64,000 nt of DNA from Alternaria dauci (Eukaryota > Ascomycota > Dothideomycetes > Pleosporales > Pleosporaceae). The translations under genes and the position numbers were made by a program. The stretch spans positions 6,634,001 through 6,698,000 of the forward strand of contig NC_091272.1 in NCBI RefSeq assembly GCF_042100115.1. Reading direction: 5' to 3'. Below, one piece after another: positions 42,951 through 54,574 of the stretch (its first letter is position 1; each line of letters opens with the position of its first letter). The notes below the pieces were generated by a model. It was given only the letters and a program-made list of their open reading frames with translations, did no database searches and was not told where the DNA came from.

Positions 42951-45230
42951 ACGCGTTAGGGTAGCTTATATAATACCTATAGCCTCTATATAAGATAGAA
43001 TAATAGTAATATACTTTTAATACTTTATAAGTAGCCTAAGGGCTTTTAAAGCCTTACACTTACTACTTTAAGCTAGTTATATAGCTTTTTTAGTATTATA
43101 AAGTACTTTCTAATACTCTTTTTTAGCTATCTTTACTTCCTACTCTTACTACCTAAGCTCCTTAAGTCTCTTATACTTAAGATACTTCTCTTTAGCCTCT
43201 TAAACCTTATAGAGTTAATCTTACTCCTTTAGCTAAGCCTTCTTAGCTTTTTAAAGTTATAGTTATTATATTTATTATTATTATAATACCTTATTATCCT
43301 AAGCTTTATAGACACGTTTAGGTAACTAGAAAATAACTCCTCTATAGTAATCCTCTAGGTTATTAATTTAAAGTATATAGCTCTTCTTTTCTTATCTTTT
43401 TTTTATTACTAGAGCCTCCTTAAGGCCCCTAATCTCTCCCTAAAGGATACTATTTTAGGTTAAGATATAGTATAAACTTTATTAAAGTTTTTTAATATCC
43501 TTATTACTTTAATCCTTTACTATATAATATATAATAGACTTTAGCTTAAGTTAACTATCTCTACTAAGTATAGAAACTAAGCTTTTATCTAAATCTAATA
43601 CCTCCTAATAGAATCTTTTAAGGATAACTTTAGGGTTTAGTAGGTATTATTATAAGTAATAAAGGTTAAATCCTCCTTATATAAAGAAAGCTATAGATAA
43701 AGGAAAAGAGGTTAAGTATAAGGTATACTAAGTTATATAATATACTATTATACTAAAGTTTAATATCTAGGATAGTAGAGTACTTTAAGATAGTAGCGCT
43801 ATTATAACTATCTATAGTAGAAAGAATAGAAAGGATAGTAAGACCTAAAGTAAGAAGTATAAGAATATATTAAATTTTATTATTATATTTATTATAGTTA
43901 ACTTAAATAGTTTATCTCTTATATAGATTATTAACTAATTATTCTATTATTTATAAAATTAATATTATTTATCTCTTAGTTATAATAATAACTTTTTTCT
44001 ACTTAATTATTCTATATACTACCTTATAGACTATTACCTAAACCTATCTTACCTTAGAAAGGACTAAGCTTAGAGAAGTATAGTAAACCCTTATATAATA
44101 ATATATCCTAGTAACTTTAAATAGCTTTTTAATAGCTAGAGGTTTAAAAGTACTACTCTAAGCCCTCTAGAAGAGTAAGAAGAAGTCTTCTTTACTAATA
44201 TTAAGTAAACTATAGCTTAATTAAAGAAAGGTTACTAGTTTAGATAAATTAGTAGTTAAGAGAGGCTTAAATATCTTAATATTAAGTAGTTAAAGCGTAT
44301 AGGTAGTATAAGATAGAAATATAACTAATAGGATCTAATTATTATAGTAATAATTAATAAAATCTATTATTATTTTAGATCTATAGCTATTAAGGAGTAG
44401 TAAGTAATACTTAGTTAAAGTATACTACTTAGTTTCTCTTTTAAATACCTCTTTAAGCTAATATAACCTCATATTATTATTATTCTAACTAGAGGAAGAT
44501 AAGGTAATAAAGACTAAGTAGTTACCTACTTTAATAGTATCTATCTAGCTAGATTAAATATCTTTATTAGCTCCTTTAATAATAACTAAAGGACTTAGAA
44601 CTAAGTTATCTAAATAAATATATACTAAGATAGTTATCTACTTAGTTAAGCTATCTTAAAGAGCTTAAGTTACCCCTCTTTAGCTATTAAGTATATTATT
44701 AAATACTTACTTTATTCTACTAAGTATTCTAAGTTAGAATCCCTTCTTATTTATATTAAATATATAGGTAAGTATAAGGTTATACTCTACTATCTTTTTA
44801 TATAAAAGCTTAAAGTATAAGCTATACTTAGCCCTTAAATTAGCTTTATACTATAACTAGTCTATCCCCTAACTATACTAGGTAATAAGGTTATCTAAGT
44901 ACGTATTTATAAAGTAAGTAGCCTAGCTTTTTAAAACCTCTTTTCTAGCTAAAGATAAAGTAAATTAATATATTATTATCCTTATTTATAGTAAACGTTA
45001 TTTAGTAAGTATTTTAGTATATTAAAGAAGCTTATCTATATATTATAAGTAGAGGGATTAATAGCTAATACTATAGGGTCTTATTTTACTCTAATATCTT
45101 TAAGTAAGCGTATATTAGTTAATATTATACTTAGTAGTAACTTTTATATATAAGAAATTATCTCCTAGCTTATATAATTTAATTGTATTAATTACTTCTT
45201 AAACTAGCTCTACATTAGTAGAGTTATAAC
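42950..45230 (-). pseudogene. Pogo/Tigger-like (DDE_1) transposase relic, split by a solo LTR
   Basis: On the minus strand, about 44,680-44,560 reads like the pogo segment before the second catalytic Asp (I-T-I-L-V, then L-S-P-L-V-I-I-K-G). About 44,400-44,340 has L-L-L-N-S-Y-R-S, the RIP form of an L-D-G-H-G-S-H block with the catalytic Asp now Asn. About 44,300-44,260 has A-L-Q-L-L-N-I, corresponding to the L-Q-P-L-D-V block. The frame K-L-F-K-V-T-R-I at about 44,135-44,110 is cut by the solo LTR and resumes at 43,640 with N-P-K-V-I-L. A Lys/Glu-rich coiled-coil-like tail follows to about 43,050. It is a dead DNA transposon. Confidence 0.72.
43648..44102 (+). repeat. RIP-mutated solo LTR of the Element 1/2-related subfamily
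   Basis: Near-exact reverse complement of the LTR at 59,392-59,847. Its right half is recognisably homologous to the LTRs of Elements 1 and 2 (TCTCTTA...GATT, CTTAGAGAAGTATAG near the end). No internal region is attached on either side; both flanks are pogo transposase, so the internal part was lost by LTR-LTR recombination. The TSD is obscured by RIP. Confidence 0.78.
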
Positions 45231-45235
45231 GCGCT

Positions 45236-45441
45236 AAAGTTATAGTATTATAGTGTTAGGAGCGGGCATTACGCGAACCTAGGCGTTACGCGCACAGACA
45301 CTGTAGCAATTGCTCCTGCAGTGGCACCATTTGGCTTCTTGACGCATTGCTTTCTTCTGCTTTCAACACCTGTATCTGACAAGGGAAGCGTGCGCCGCTT
45401 ATGCTGGGAAGTGATAACTATCTTTCAATTCTACAATCAAG
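45236..45441. other. Boundary of the RIP block and 3' flank of the TF gene
   Basis: CpA and TpG reappear between about 45,250 and 45,320, marking entry into unRIPped host DNA. The stretch holds repeated TTACGCG-like words (45,279-45,294). No ORF; it is the 3' untranslated side of the minus-strand gene. Confidence 0.6.
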
Positions 45442-46609
45442 CTAAACATGAAGCCCTTCTTCTATAGAAGCTTGAAGCTCTTCTACAACCCGAGTCAGAT
45501 GAATGTGCTCATCAGGTAATGTACTAAGCATGACCTTAGCAGACTCGACAACACGCTGTAAGCTGCCACTTTCTTGACTGTTCTCGTTCCGAGACAACTG
45601 CTCTTGCTGGTAATCCGTCTTTTCGTCCTCCATTCGAAGACTACGGCCTAAGCGGTTGAGTAGGTGCATGATGAGCTGCAGAATCATGATGAATTGCGCA
45701 GACGATGACCCAGCCCCGTGCAAAGTCTGCTGCTGCTGCTCGGTCCCCTGACCCATGGACCCCAAAGATCTCTTGACAGAATCACAAACTGCGCGGAAGA
45801 GGCCCAGAACGTGCTGATGGGAGGCGAGGGCCTGAAAAACGGCACTGTGTCCGGTAGTCAACTGTCGCTCGCTTTCGTCCCGGAACAAAGATTGCGAGGA
45901 GCCACGCGGCCCCCCTACCAGAGGGATGCTGTTGATGATGCGCACCAAAGCATTCGCAGCCTCGAATGCTTCATTGATCACAGGAGAATTGACCGTTAAA
46001 GGCATGGAAATGACTGCACAGTCAAGTTCTCGTGTGGCGCCAATGGCCCGATTGCTCAGTCTCATTAGCTGCGCTGTTAGGGTATCTTTGCCATCTTTGC
46101 ATTCGTCTCGATATAGCGTTGGCCTGCTTCCAGAACCATCCTGAGTCCTATACTCATCATCTCTATGATATGTGAGGTCAGAGTTGTTGTTGTTCCAACT
46201 GAAAGAATCACCCTCGTCGATACAGGCCATGGTGTTATCGAGCGACGGCATCATCAGGTCGTTGAGATCATATCCAGGAACATCCCGACTTGAAAGCATG
46301 CTAGAGAGATCTTGACTGATATTCGCGTTTGTCCCAGGCGATGGGAGATCTTCCCCTTTTGATCGTCTGTGTCTCTGCTTCACTGTGATTCAAGAGATTA
46401 ACCGATCAGTCAAGAAGAGAAATTATATGATATGCAATGGAGATACAAGACATACAGCTGTAAACACATGGCACATCCGCTTTTGTACATCGCTCGCATG
46501 GGCTAATATGGATGCCTCCGCCACCAAGAGCTGGAGATAGCTCCCAATTCTTAAGGCATCGCACCTTTTGCTGGCGGCAACGATCGCATGAATATCGTTG
46601 AGAGAACAT
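45442..46609 (-). CDS. Zn(II)2Cys6 transcription factor (364 aa, two exons)
   Basis: Exon 1 is 46,609-46,456 and exon 2 is 46,382-45,442. The 73-bp intron has a GTATGT donor at 46,455, a CTGAT branch-like site and an AG acceptor at 46,384-46,383. It splits a Leu codon after C-V-Y-S and joins to K-Q-R-H-R-R-S-K, the basic linker usual after this finger. The start is the ATG at 46,609, giving M-F-S-Q-R-Y before the first Cys. The zinc cluster is C8-C11-C18-C38-C41-C48: normal x2/x6 spacing in both halves but a 19-residue central loop with G-G-G-G, longer than the usual 5-12. The C-terminal region (about 175-364) is helical with a dimer-like pattern and resembles regulators of secondary-metabolite clusters (AflR-type layout). 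It acts in the nucleus on CGG-type sites. Its target is not identifiable here. Base composition is normal. Confidence 0.86.
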
Positions 46610-46789
46610 CTTGCTAGTGAAACTCACAGCTCGGGGTGATTATATGCTGGAAGACGCAAGACGTGATTTAATATCCGTGGGGTTGGTGGTACATAGGTAT
46701 AACAAGATTGGGGCTCTTATACAAGGACTTGATCAATTCTAGCTTTTGAGGCTATTACGCGGCTCTATCCCTCGGCTTTCAACTGCGTA

Positions 46790-46825
46790 TACACTCCCCC
46801 CATCCGAAACCAGGGGGGGAGTGTA
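46790..46825. promoter_or_regulatory. Perfect 12-bp inverted repeat (TACACTCCCCCC / GGGGGGAGTGTA)
   Basis: Arms 46,790-46,801 and 46,814-46,825 with a 12-base spacer, about 180 bp upstream of the TF start codon. Could be a regulatory dyad, a cruciform-forming site or the remains of a small palindromic insertion. Confidence 0.6.
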
Positions 46826-47045
46826 CCCTTTTGTCCAGAATCGGACCTATATGCTGGCTTTAGATCACAGTATGAATATACTCTCTTACAGAAACGGACC
46901 TACCCTGTGAACAGTGATAAGCAATGAGAATGGTTACCGAACCAATAGCCAGTTTGGATTTGACTGGACCTTGGAATTCTTTGTAGTTGCATAATGTTGC
47001 AGTGAGCTAGATTAGTGATGTCAACGGCCCTTCTCCATACCTATA

Positions 47046-47076
47046 CAGTTCAAGCCCCGGTTGAGGTGCGTAGCGT
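47046..47076 (+). repeat. 31-nt inverted repeat, left copy
   Basis: Matches the reverse complement of 53,176-53,206 at 26 of 31 positions; all five mismatches are transitions. It sits just outside the left edge of the 47.13-53.12 kb RIP block. Confidence 0.7.
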
Positions 47077-47129
47077 GTTTTTCAGCCAGTGAAAGCGATT
47101 GCCAAGGTGACGATGTGGGACGTCCTATA

Positions 47130-47650
47130 CTAAAAAAGGGTTACTCCTAACTACTTTTAGGTGCCTCTAGTATACGGCTAAAGCTTATAGGGGTCCCTAT
47201 AAGCTATAGAGAAATAGCGTTTTCGCTAAGTTATTAGAAAACGTCTATTTTAGGCTATTTTAGCTACCTAGATCTTAAATAAATTAAGTAATATAGATAA
47301 TTCTTAATAATGTTAAAAAGCCTTATTTTAGCTAGCTTTAGGGAAGATAAGATAGGTAATATTATATAATCTATAACGTATTTCCTAAGCGAGTTAGTAA
47401 CCTAAGTAAGTTAGTAACACTAAACTAGCGCACTACCTATATATAATAATTATAAAATATCTTAACTATAATTATTCTAAAAGATATATACTAAAGCTAA
47501 CTTATAGCTTACTTTTATTAATATTAAAGTATAATATATATAAAGTGTTAACTAAGCTATAATAATATATAATATACCTAAAAGTATATAAATTAACTAT
47601 TATACTAGAAAGTATATATAATATAACTATAAAGTAAACTTTAGATTTTT
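47130..47650. other. RIP-mutated sequence, no gene recognised
   Basis: Start of the RIP block. Contains a short direct repeat (GAGTTAGTAAC / AAGTTAGTAAC near 47,390-47,417). No coding motif. Confidence 0.45.
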
Positions 47651-49055
47651 AATTTAATTTTTTATTTTCTATAATTATAGGGGTACTTTTAAAATAAAAC
47701 TTTAAAAAAATAAGAAGTAGCTATCTATCTACTTATTAGTCGTATAAGTAAATAAAATATATAAAGTAATTACGTAGTTTAAATATAAGACTAATAAATA
47801 TTCTATAGTAAAGCTCTAATATCTATAAATAAAAACTAAAGTTATAAATATTTACTAAATGTAACTAAAAAAGGATATATATTAAACTTTAGTACGCCTA
47901 ATAGGGATTACTAGCTATTATCTAATATTATAATTATAATATTTTATAAAAATGTGAGAGGATATAGTATGTTTACTATAACTTAGAGGAGGTTATATAA
48001 GAACTAAGCTACTTCTAACCTTTATACTAATACTAACTTATAACCTTTAGTACTATATATTATTATTTTATACTATATATAACTACCTTATATATAACTA
48101 ACTTATATATAAATACTAAAGTAATCCTTAATATATTATACTATAAGAGTAATTATACTTTAGTAGAGGAGGTCCTACTTATACTATTTAATAATATAAA
48201 AGATCTTAGTATTATAAATGTTAGTAAACTACCCCTAAAAGTCTTCTAAGAGTTAGAGGAGTATAAACCTAAAGTCCTTTAGTACTTTTACTATACTAAA
48301 CCTAATAAGGACTTTATAAGAGAGACTAGGGTTAGCTATATTATAATAAAAGAGAGAGTAAAGAAGATTATTATAATAATCCTAAGGAAGAAAGGGTTTC
48401 AGTTAATATTTATTATATATACTAATATATATTACTTTATTAAGTTTATTAAGTATAGCTACTTAGCTATAGTAGCTTTAGGGGTTAGTAAAGAGACTAA
48501 GGAGTAGCTATACTAATAAATTCTAGATAGTAATAAAGTAGTTAAGGAGAGGGATCTAGGTATTATAAAGAGGGAGTTTAAATATATTCTATAGTATAAG
48601 TAAAATAAGGCGTAGATAATTATACTACTAGTATTCCTCTAGCTAAAGTTAATTATTAAGTAGTAATAGAATTATAAATAGCTACGTTTAAATAAGGCTA
48701 TAACTATAAATATAAAGATAGTAAAAGGAGGTTATAGTTAGTAGTAATATAAATATTATAAGGAAAGGATATAGTAAGGGTAGGAGTAAGGGTAAAAGTA
48801 AAGGTAAGAGTAGCTATAAAGGGTAGAAATAGTAGTAGAGGATAGTATATAAGTTAAAAGGTTATATCTTATCTTTAGTAGGTATATAATAGTATTATAT
48901 ATCTTTAGTATTTAGTATTTAGAATATACTACGTATATACTAGTAGTACTAAATATAAGTATAAGTCTATAGTTACTTAATTAGTACTTTATCTTAAAAA
49001 AAGTCTCTAAATATACTATAATAATTAAAAAAGTCTATAAAAGCTAAAGTTAAAA
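47650..49055 (+). repeat. Repeat family 1, copy 3
   Basis: Collinear with 2,560-4,025 and 57,850-59,340 but more diverged. A frame at about 48,565-48,690 keeps K-R-E-F-K, F-L-x-L-K-L-I-I and TAA/TAG at the same codons as the other copies. Confidence 0.6.
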
Positions 49056-49059
49056 AATA

Positions 49060-50560
49060 AACTTAAAGTACTTAATAAAACTAAAAGAGAAGGCTAAAGT
49101 TTAAAGAGTTCTTAAGTAGTTTATATAATATTTTATACCCTTAACGTCTATTATATAAGAAATAATAAATAAACTTCTTTAATTATAAGGTAATAACTTT
49201 ATTAATAAGAACTAAGTTAATAACTTTATTAAGTAAACTCTTTAGCTCTAGGAGTACTAAAGTTTACTAAATAACTATTATTAAACTACTATTAAGGATT
49301 TTAAAGCTATCTAGTACTAGTTTAACTTAATATAAGAGATAAAACTAAAATAAAAGATTATAGATATTACTATCTATAACTTTAATAGGACTAGGCTTAT
49401 AATAGTTAAGATTTTATTATAAATAGTAATTACTAACTTAGAAGTTTTTAGAAGAAAGAAAATAATTTAGCTAAGTTACTATTAATAAGTTACTATTATC
49501 TAAAGTATTAGGGCTATAAGTTACTTACCTCTACTTTTTATTATCTTTATAAGTAGTATATTTATTAATATTTAGTTTAAAAACTTACTATATAATTAGA
49601 TCCTTAGAGTAAACCCTAATAGCTAGATAAATAACTAGCTTACTCTTACTTAGTTAATATACTTTACTAAGTATATAAAGTTAAGTACTATAAGATAATA
49701 CTAACTACTTATTATTAATAGCTATAAGAGCTATAACTTACTTAAACTCTAAGATCTTTATAAAGAAAAGAGTATTATCCTTAATTATATACCTTTATAT
49801 TTATTATATTTACTATAACCTCTTAATATTAATTACTTTATACTACTAAAGTATAAGTATAGTAACTAAATCTTATTATTAGGATATAATAATATTAATT
49901 CTATTAATAAAAAATCCTTCCTTTAGGTATTTAAGCTAGCTTTTAAATAGTTTTTAATAGTAAAGAATATTAAGGTAAGCTTTAAAGGTACTTACTTAGT
50001 CTTATATAACTTAGAAGCTATCTTATTAAAGCTTAATGTAAGATTATAAACTATATTCCTATTATTAGTAATATAAAGTATATAGGAGGTATAGATACTA
50101 TATAATATATATATTAGATTAAGGTATAAGCTATCCTTATTAAATAAAAGATATAAAACTATTATATATCCTCTATAAGCTTATAAAATTAAAAGATTAA
50201 TTACTTAAATAAAGGTATATAATAGATTATATATAATATAGTATTATTATAAAAGGGATAAGTTTATATATAAAGTATAATTAATAAGCTTATAAAGTAT
50301 TAATTAAGAAAATTAAAGTATATTTAGATAGAGGAGACCTTAATAGTAGAGGAAGTATTAAATTTAATTACTAAGAGAGAGGGTAAAGAGTATACTACTA
50401 CTAAAGGGCTTATATATAAAGTATATAGTATAAAGTACTATAAATATTATAGTAAAAAAGTATATACCTCCTATATCTATTTAGTAAAAATAGATAATAT
50501 AAAAGATAGTAATAATTCTAAAGAATAAATTAGCTTACTATAATTTTTAATAAATATATT
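49060..50560 (+). pseudogene. Pogo/Tigger-like (DDE_1) transposase relic, plus strand
   Basis: Reads through many RIP stops as a pogo-family transposase. G-F-x-I-x-K-x-K-type sequence is near 49,430. L-L-I-I-N-S-Y-K-S-Y at about 49,708-49,737 is the RIP form of the L-I-D-G-H-x-S-H block (Asp GAT changed to AAT). I-P-L-Y-L-L-Y-L-L-x-P-L-N-I at about 49,789-49,833 corresponds to P-P-H-S-S-H-L-L-Q-P-L-D-V, with TAA for the Gln codon and AAT for the last catalytic Asp. A C-terminal region follows to about 50,540. Both recognisable catalytic Asp codons are lost. It is a different copy from the one at 43-45 kb. Confidence 0.78.
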
Positions 50561-50718
50561 ATATACTATATAACTATTATATATAAGTAGTATACTAGTT
50601 TAGTATTACTAATTAACTTTAGTTACTAACTTACTTAGGAAATATATTAGTATAAATAAGATATAATAATTAAGAAACTTATTAAAAGTATCTTAGTATA
50701 AAATAAAATTACTATTTA

Positions 50719-51978
50719 TTTAAATAATAAATATATTAGTAAGAAATAAAAGTATAATACTATTTAAAAATACTATAATAAATTATAGTAAGTATATATT
50801 TCCTAAATACTTAGTTTTCTATATCTAGCTATATATATTTAATATTAAATAGGTTAAAGCTAAAGCCCTAAACTTTATATAGTTCTAGAAAGTTATAGTA
50901 ATATTAAGGGGAAGAGGAGTTTTTAAACTATAGTTTATAGCTTATATTTAAGCTTATAACTATAGTACTTAAGAATAAAAAGATATTTAAATAACTTAAA
51001 TTTTTTTCTCTTAACTCTTATACTTTAATATATCTAGTATATTTAGTATATCTAGTAACTCTAGTAACTCTAGTATCTTTAATATAAAAGTTATTATATA
51101 TAATATTATTATAAGTATAAAGTACTTTATTTTAAAGAGCTTAGTAACCTTCTTAGTAACTATAGTAGCTACTATTAAGTAGTATAGTAAGTATAAAGTT
51201 ATTATTAAGATTAACCCTCTTAAAAGTAACCTTAAGTATAAGTTTTAGACTTATATTTAATCCCTTAGCCTATTATATAAGTTTACTAAAAAAGAATTTA
51301 ACTATATACTTAGGGACCTAGTATTTATTACTAAGGTCCTCCTTATAAGTACTACTATTATACTAGCTAGTAAAGGTATAAATAAAGCTAATAAGTTAGT
51401 TACTTCTCTTTAGGATATATAAGTCTAGTAAATATATAATATATTATTTACTAGTACTATAATAACTAATAACTAGTATAAGTACTTAGAGAAGGTCTAT
51501 AATAAGGACTTTAAGGACTAGCTACTAAATATTATAAATATTATTAAGGAGCGAAGATAAGTATAAGTAGTAAATAATTTATTTAATAATATAAAAGCTT
51601 TAAAATATAATATAATAGTAATAGGTATAGTATAATAGCTATAATAGCTTTAATAGCTATAGTAGCTATAGTAGTAATATATAAATATACTACTACTACT
51701 AATATATAGGCTTTATAGCTACTTAAAGAGAATTATAACTATAATTACTATACTATAATAGAGCTTCTACTTAATCTCTAAATAGTATTAGTAGTAGTTA
51801 TAGTAATAATAAAGATATTAAAGTAGTATAGGGTATAATATAGGTAGAGTAGATAAAAAGGTATTATAAGTAAAAAGAGACTTCTAAATATATTAAGATA
51901 TTTTAAGTTTAGTTTTTAAATTTCTTAATAATATAATATAAGATAATACTATAGGCCTTATCCCTAAGGCCTAAGGGG
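50719..51978 (+). repeat. Repeat family 2, copy C
   Basis: Same ends and order as copy B. It is flanked by an imperfect ~15-bp duplication (AAAATTACTATTTAT before, AAGATTACCCTTTAT after), again longer than expected for LTR or Tc1/pogo elements. Confidence 0.65.
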
Positions 51979-51984
51979 GAAAGA

Positions 51985-53120
51985 TTACCCTTTATAGTAA
52001 TTCTATAGTAATAATAGTAATTTATTAAATAAGTATATTAAGAAATCTTACTATTAGGTATCTAACTCTATTAGTCTTATATAAAAGTATATAACCCCTC
52101 TAAGGTCTTTAGTTAATAAGTTTATACTTATTTCTTTAAATAAAGCTAAACTAACTTAATTAAGTTTAGATTAAGTAAGTATATTAAGTAGTTCTTATAG
52201 TATAGATTAAATTAAGTATATAGTTAATATATATTCTTTAATTACTAAGCTCTAGTACTATCTCTTATAAATATAATTATTTAATCTAAGATTATAATAC
52301 TCTTTATATAAGCCTTTATTACCTAAATATATAAGATAAGTTAGGTACGTCTTACTTTAATATTAATAGTACCCCTTTTCCTTTTCTTTTTAGGTTTACC
52401 TTAATACTTTTTAATAAATCTAAAGGGTTATTTTACTCTATTAGTAATATAGCCTTATACTATATATTTACTATACCTTCTAAATTAAGGTAGTAGATAA
52501 CTAGAGTAATTATATTTATTACTTTATAAGTAACTTATATAAGTCCTTAGTTTATTATAAATAAGCTTTAATCTAATTAGATAAAATACTACTATTATAT
52601 AAGTACCTAGTACTATCTTTCTTAAGCCTAATAGAGGTAATTATAAAGTTACCTTTTAGTATAGAATAAGTACTTTTAAGATCTATATTAGCTATAACTA
52701 TACTACTAGAAGATATTATTAAGTACCTTTTTACTAATCTTTATATCTAACTCTTCTATAATTATTACTTAAGGTTTTTACTCTTATATAGTGTTAGTTA
52801 TAGTATAAGTAATAAGATAGAGTTAAGTATCTATTAGGACTATACTATAGAAAGTCCTATACTTTATAGGTATAATTAGCTAGCTAAGGATATATAAAAT
52901 TATAAATACCTTATATTAACTAATATAGCTAAATTTAGTAGTAATCTAGTACTATATTAGGCTTAAAGTATATAATAAGTAAGTATAGATCTAATTATTA
53001 TAATCTATATATTACCTAGGCGTTCTTAGGGCTATTAGTATTAGATTTAAGGTATTAAAATAGCTATAATTAGTAGTTATAGGTAGTATAGGAGGTATTA
53101 TTAAGAAGGATTATTACTGT
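51985..53120. other. RIP-mutated sequence, no gene recognised
   Basis: AT-rich and closed in all frames. It may hold a decayed minus-strand gene (52,380-52,900 is relatively poor in stops), but no motif could be named. Confidence 0.4.
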
Positions 53121-53175
53121 AGGTTAAATTAAATTTAGTGTATGTGGCCCATGCCTAGCTGCCAAGGCTCTAACG

Positions 53176-53206
53176 ACGCTACGCACCTTAACTAGGGTTT
53201 GGACTG
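53176..53206 (-). repeat. 31-nt inverted repeat, right copy
   Basis: Partner of 47,046-47,076. Positioned just outside the right edge of the RIP block. Confidence 0.7.
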
Positions 53207-54100
53207 TAGGTAATCTAAGTATCGGTGCTTTGTCCCCCCTGTCAGCTACGGCGGAACTCGGTTCTCCCGTGTCCTGCCGCGCATGCGGAGGAAGTATCCG
53301 TAGTCTTATCAGTCAGCTAACGGGTACTTACCTATCGAGGTGTGGGCCTGATGTGTAGGATCGGGTGGAATAGGGCGATGACTATAGACGAGACGAGCCA
53401 ATCACAACTTCTTAAACACACCTGGGCATCTAAACCCATGCTATCAGGTACTCACACTTACGATGAGTATTGCAAACAACCAGACATCGGTTGGAATAGG
53501 CGGATTTCCAACGAAGAGTTTCGTGGCGTGATCATACAAGCGGGCCTCGGGAGCTTTAATAAAGGTATTTAGTGATCATCGGACGTACATCGTAAGATGT
53601 CCTAGAGATTTTGTGGGGACTCGCTACCTACATAGGTACTAGTTCGTGAACTGCGATACGAAACACCGAGAGAAGCTTATCTGCAACGGAGCAGAGCACA
53701 TTATCGCTCCCTGCTAGAACGACTAAAGTGTTCCGCTGTAGTTCGGCGCCAGCGTCGGGTACACTAGGTACCCAAGGGGTTTCCTCGGGTTCTGAACCCG
53801 CGAGACGAGGCCTTAGGGTGTCAGCTGAGTTGCAGTACTGTCGTTATAACCTGACATACTGTGAGAACTTGAACAGTCGCAAGATATTTTCGAGTCATCG
53901 ACCTGCTCCTGTGCTTCAATATATCGTACTCAACGTTCTTATATCAGCACTATACCAAGTACTTGGACGAGCGGCGTTTTCGGCGGAGATAGTAACGTTT
54001 CCATCTAATATCGACAAGGATAGCATGTACTTAGGTATGCCGAAGCGGCACTGAAGCGTTTACGGCCATTCTTTCGGTGGCGTCGATCGTCGACAGGGTA

Positions 54101-54171
54101 AACGAGCGGCGTTAACGAGCGGCGTTAACGAGCGGCGTTAACGAGCGGCGTTAACGAGCGGCGTTAACGAG
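54101..54171 (+). repeat. 13-bp GC-rich minisatellite, 5.5 units
   Basis: Five perfect tandem copies of AACGAGCGGCGTT plus AACGAG. A single 12-base match to the unit lies at 53,967-53,978, a possible seed. CpG-rich and unmutated, about 500 bp upstream of the transporter start codon. Confidence 0.95.
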
Positions 54172-54560
54172 GCTGCAGACTTGATGGCTTTTGCTAGGTA
54201 GTCCTTTGTTGAATTTTGCGACACGCGTGCAGGCGCCTCTGCCGAACGAAAGCCTCTGTTAGTAGGACATCTCATCGGGCAGAGAAGAGGACTTTGCTAG
54301 AGGAAAAAGAGTGTAGCGTGGGCCTTGACATTCTATGCAAAGCCTACGTAGCAATACACTGCAGAGTTACGGCAACGAACGTTGTCTAGAACGCGATCAA
54401 AGCGCGAGATACACGAATGACACTGCCTTTGGAGTGTAGCAGTCAGCGGATTTAACCCTTAACTTCGCTTATTTTCGTGTTACCTCACTCGCAAGGGTCC
54501 GATATAGTGGTAAGTGAGCGACAGGAGGTGCCGCAAAAGGACAATCGGGTGATAAACCTC

Positions 54561-54574
54561 AACTTATATAAGTT
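54561..54574. promoter_or_regulatory. Candidate TATA element in a 14-bp palindrome
   Basis: AACTTATATAAGTT is a perfect palindrome containing TATATAA, 96 bases before the transporter ATG. That is a plausible distance for a core promoter with a short 5' UTR. Confidence 0.5.

Larger units (their letters stand above)
46610..47130. promoter_or_regulatory. Promoter region of the TF gene
   Basis: UnRIPped, no ORF. Contains several CCGA/TCGG half-sites (46,402-46,405 just inside the intron, 46,803-46,806, 46,842-46,845, 46,894-46,897) and the palindrome described separately. Two related words, CGGACCTATATGC (about 46,843) and CGGACCTACCCTG (about 46,895), lie 52 bp apart. Possible autoregulatory sites for a zinc-cluster protein; this is inference only. 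Confidence 0.4.

Noticed and set aside
45718..45999. Plus-strand frames opposite the TF gene
   Set aside because: Shadows of exon 2 with no protein-like features; unlike the pol antisense case there is no cysteine or domain pattern.
53342..53572. 76-codon open frame in the MFS upstream region
   Set aside because: Begins at GTG, shows no domain, signal peptide or splice context, and lies in a region with many short frames.
53728..54054. 108-codon open frame before the minisatellite
   Set aside because: No recognisable motif and not supported by intron or promoter signals; chance frame in GC-balanced DNA is likely.
54101..54171. Possible telomere-like or origin repeat
   Set aside because: The unit AACGAGCGGCGTT does not resemble TTAGGG-type repeats, and there is no other origin evidence.
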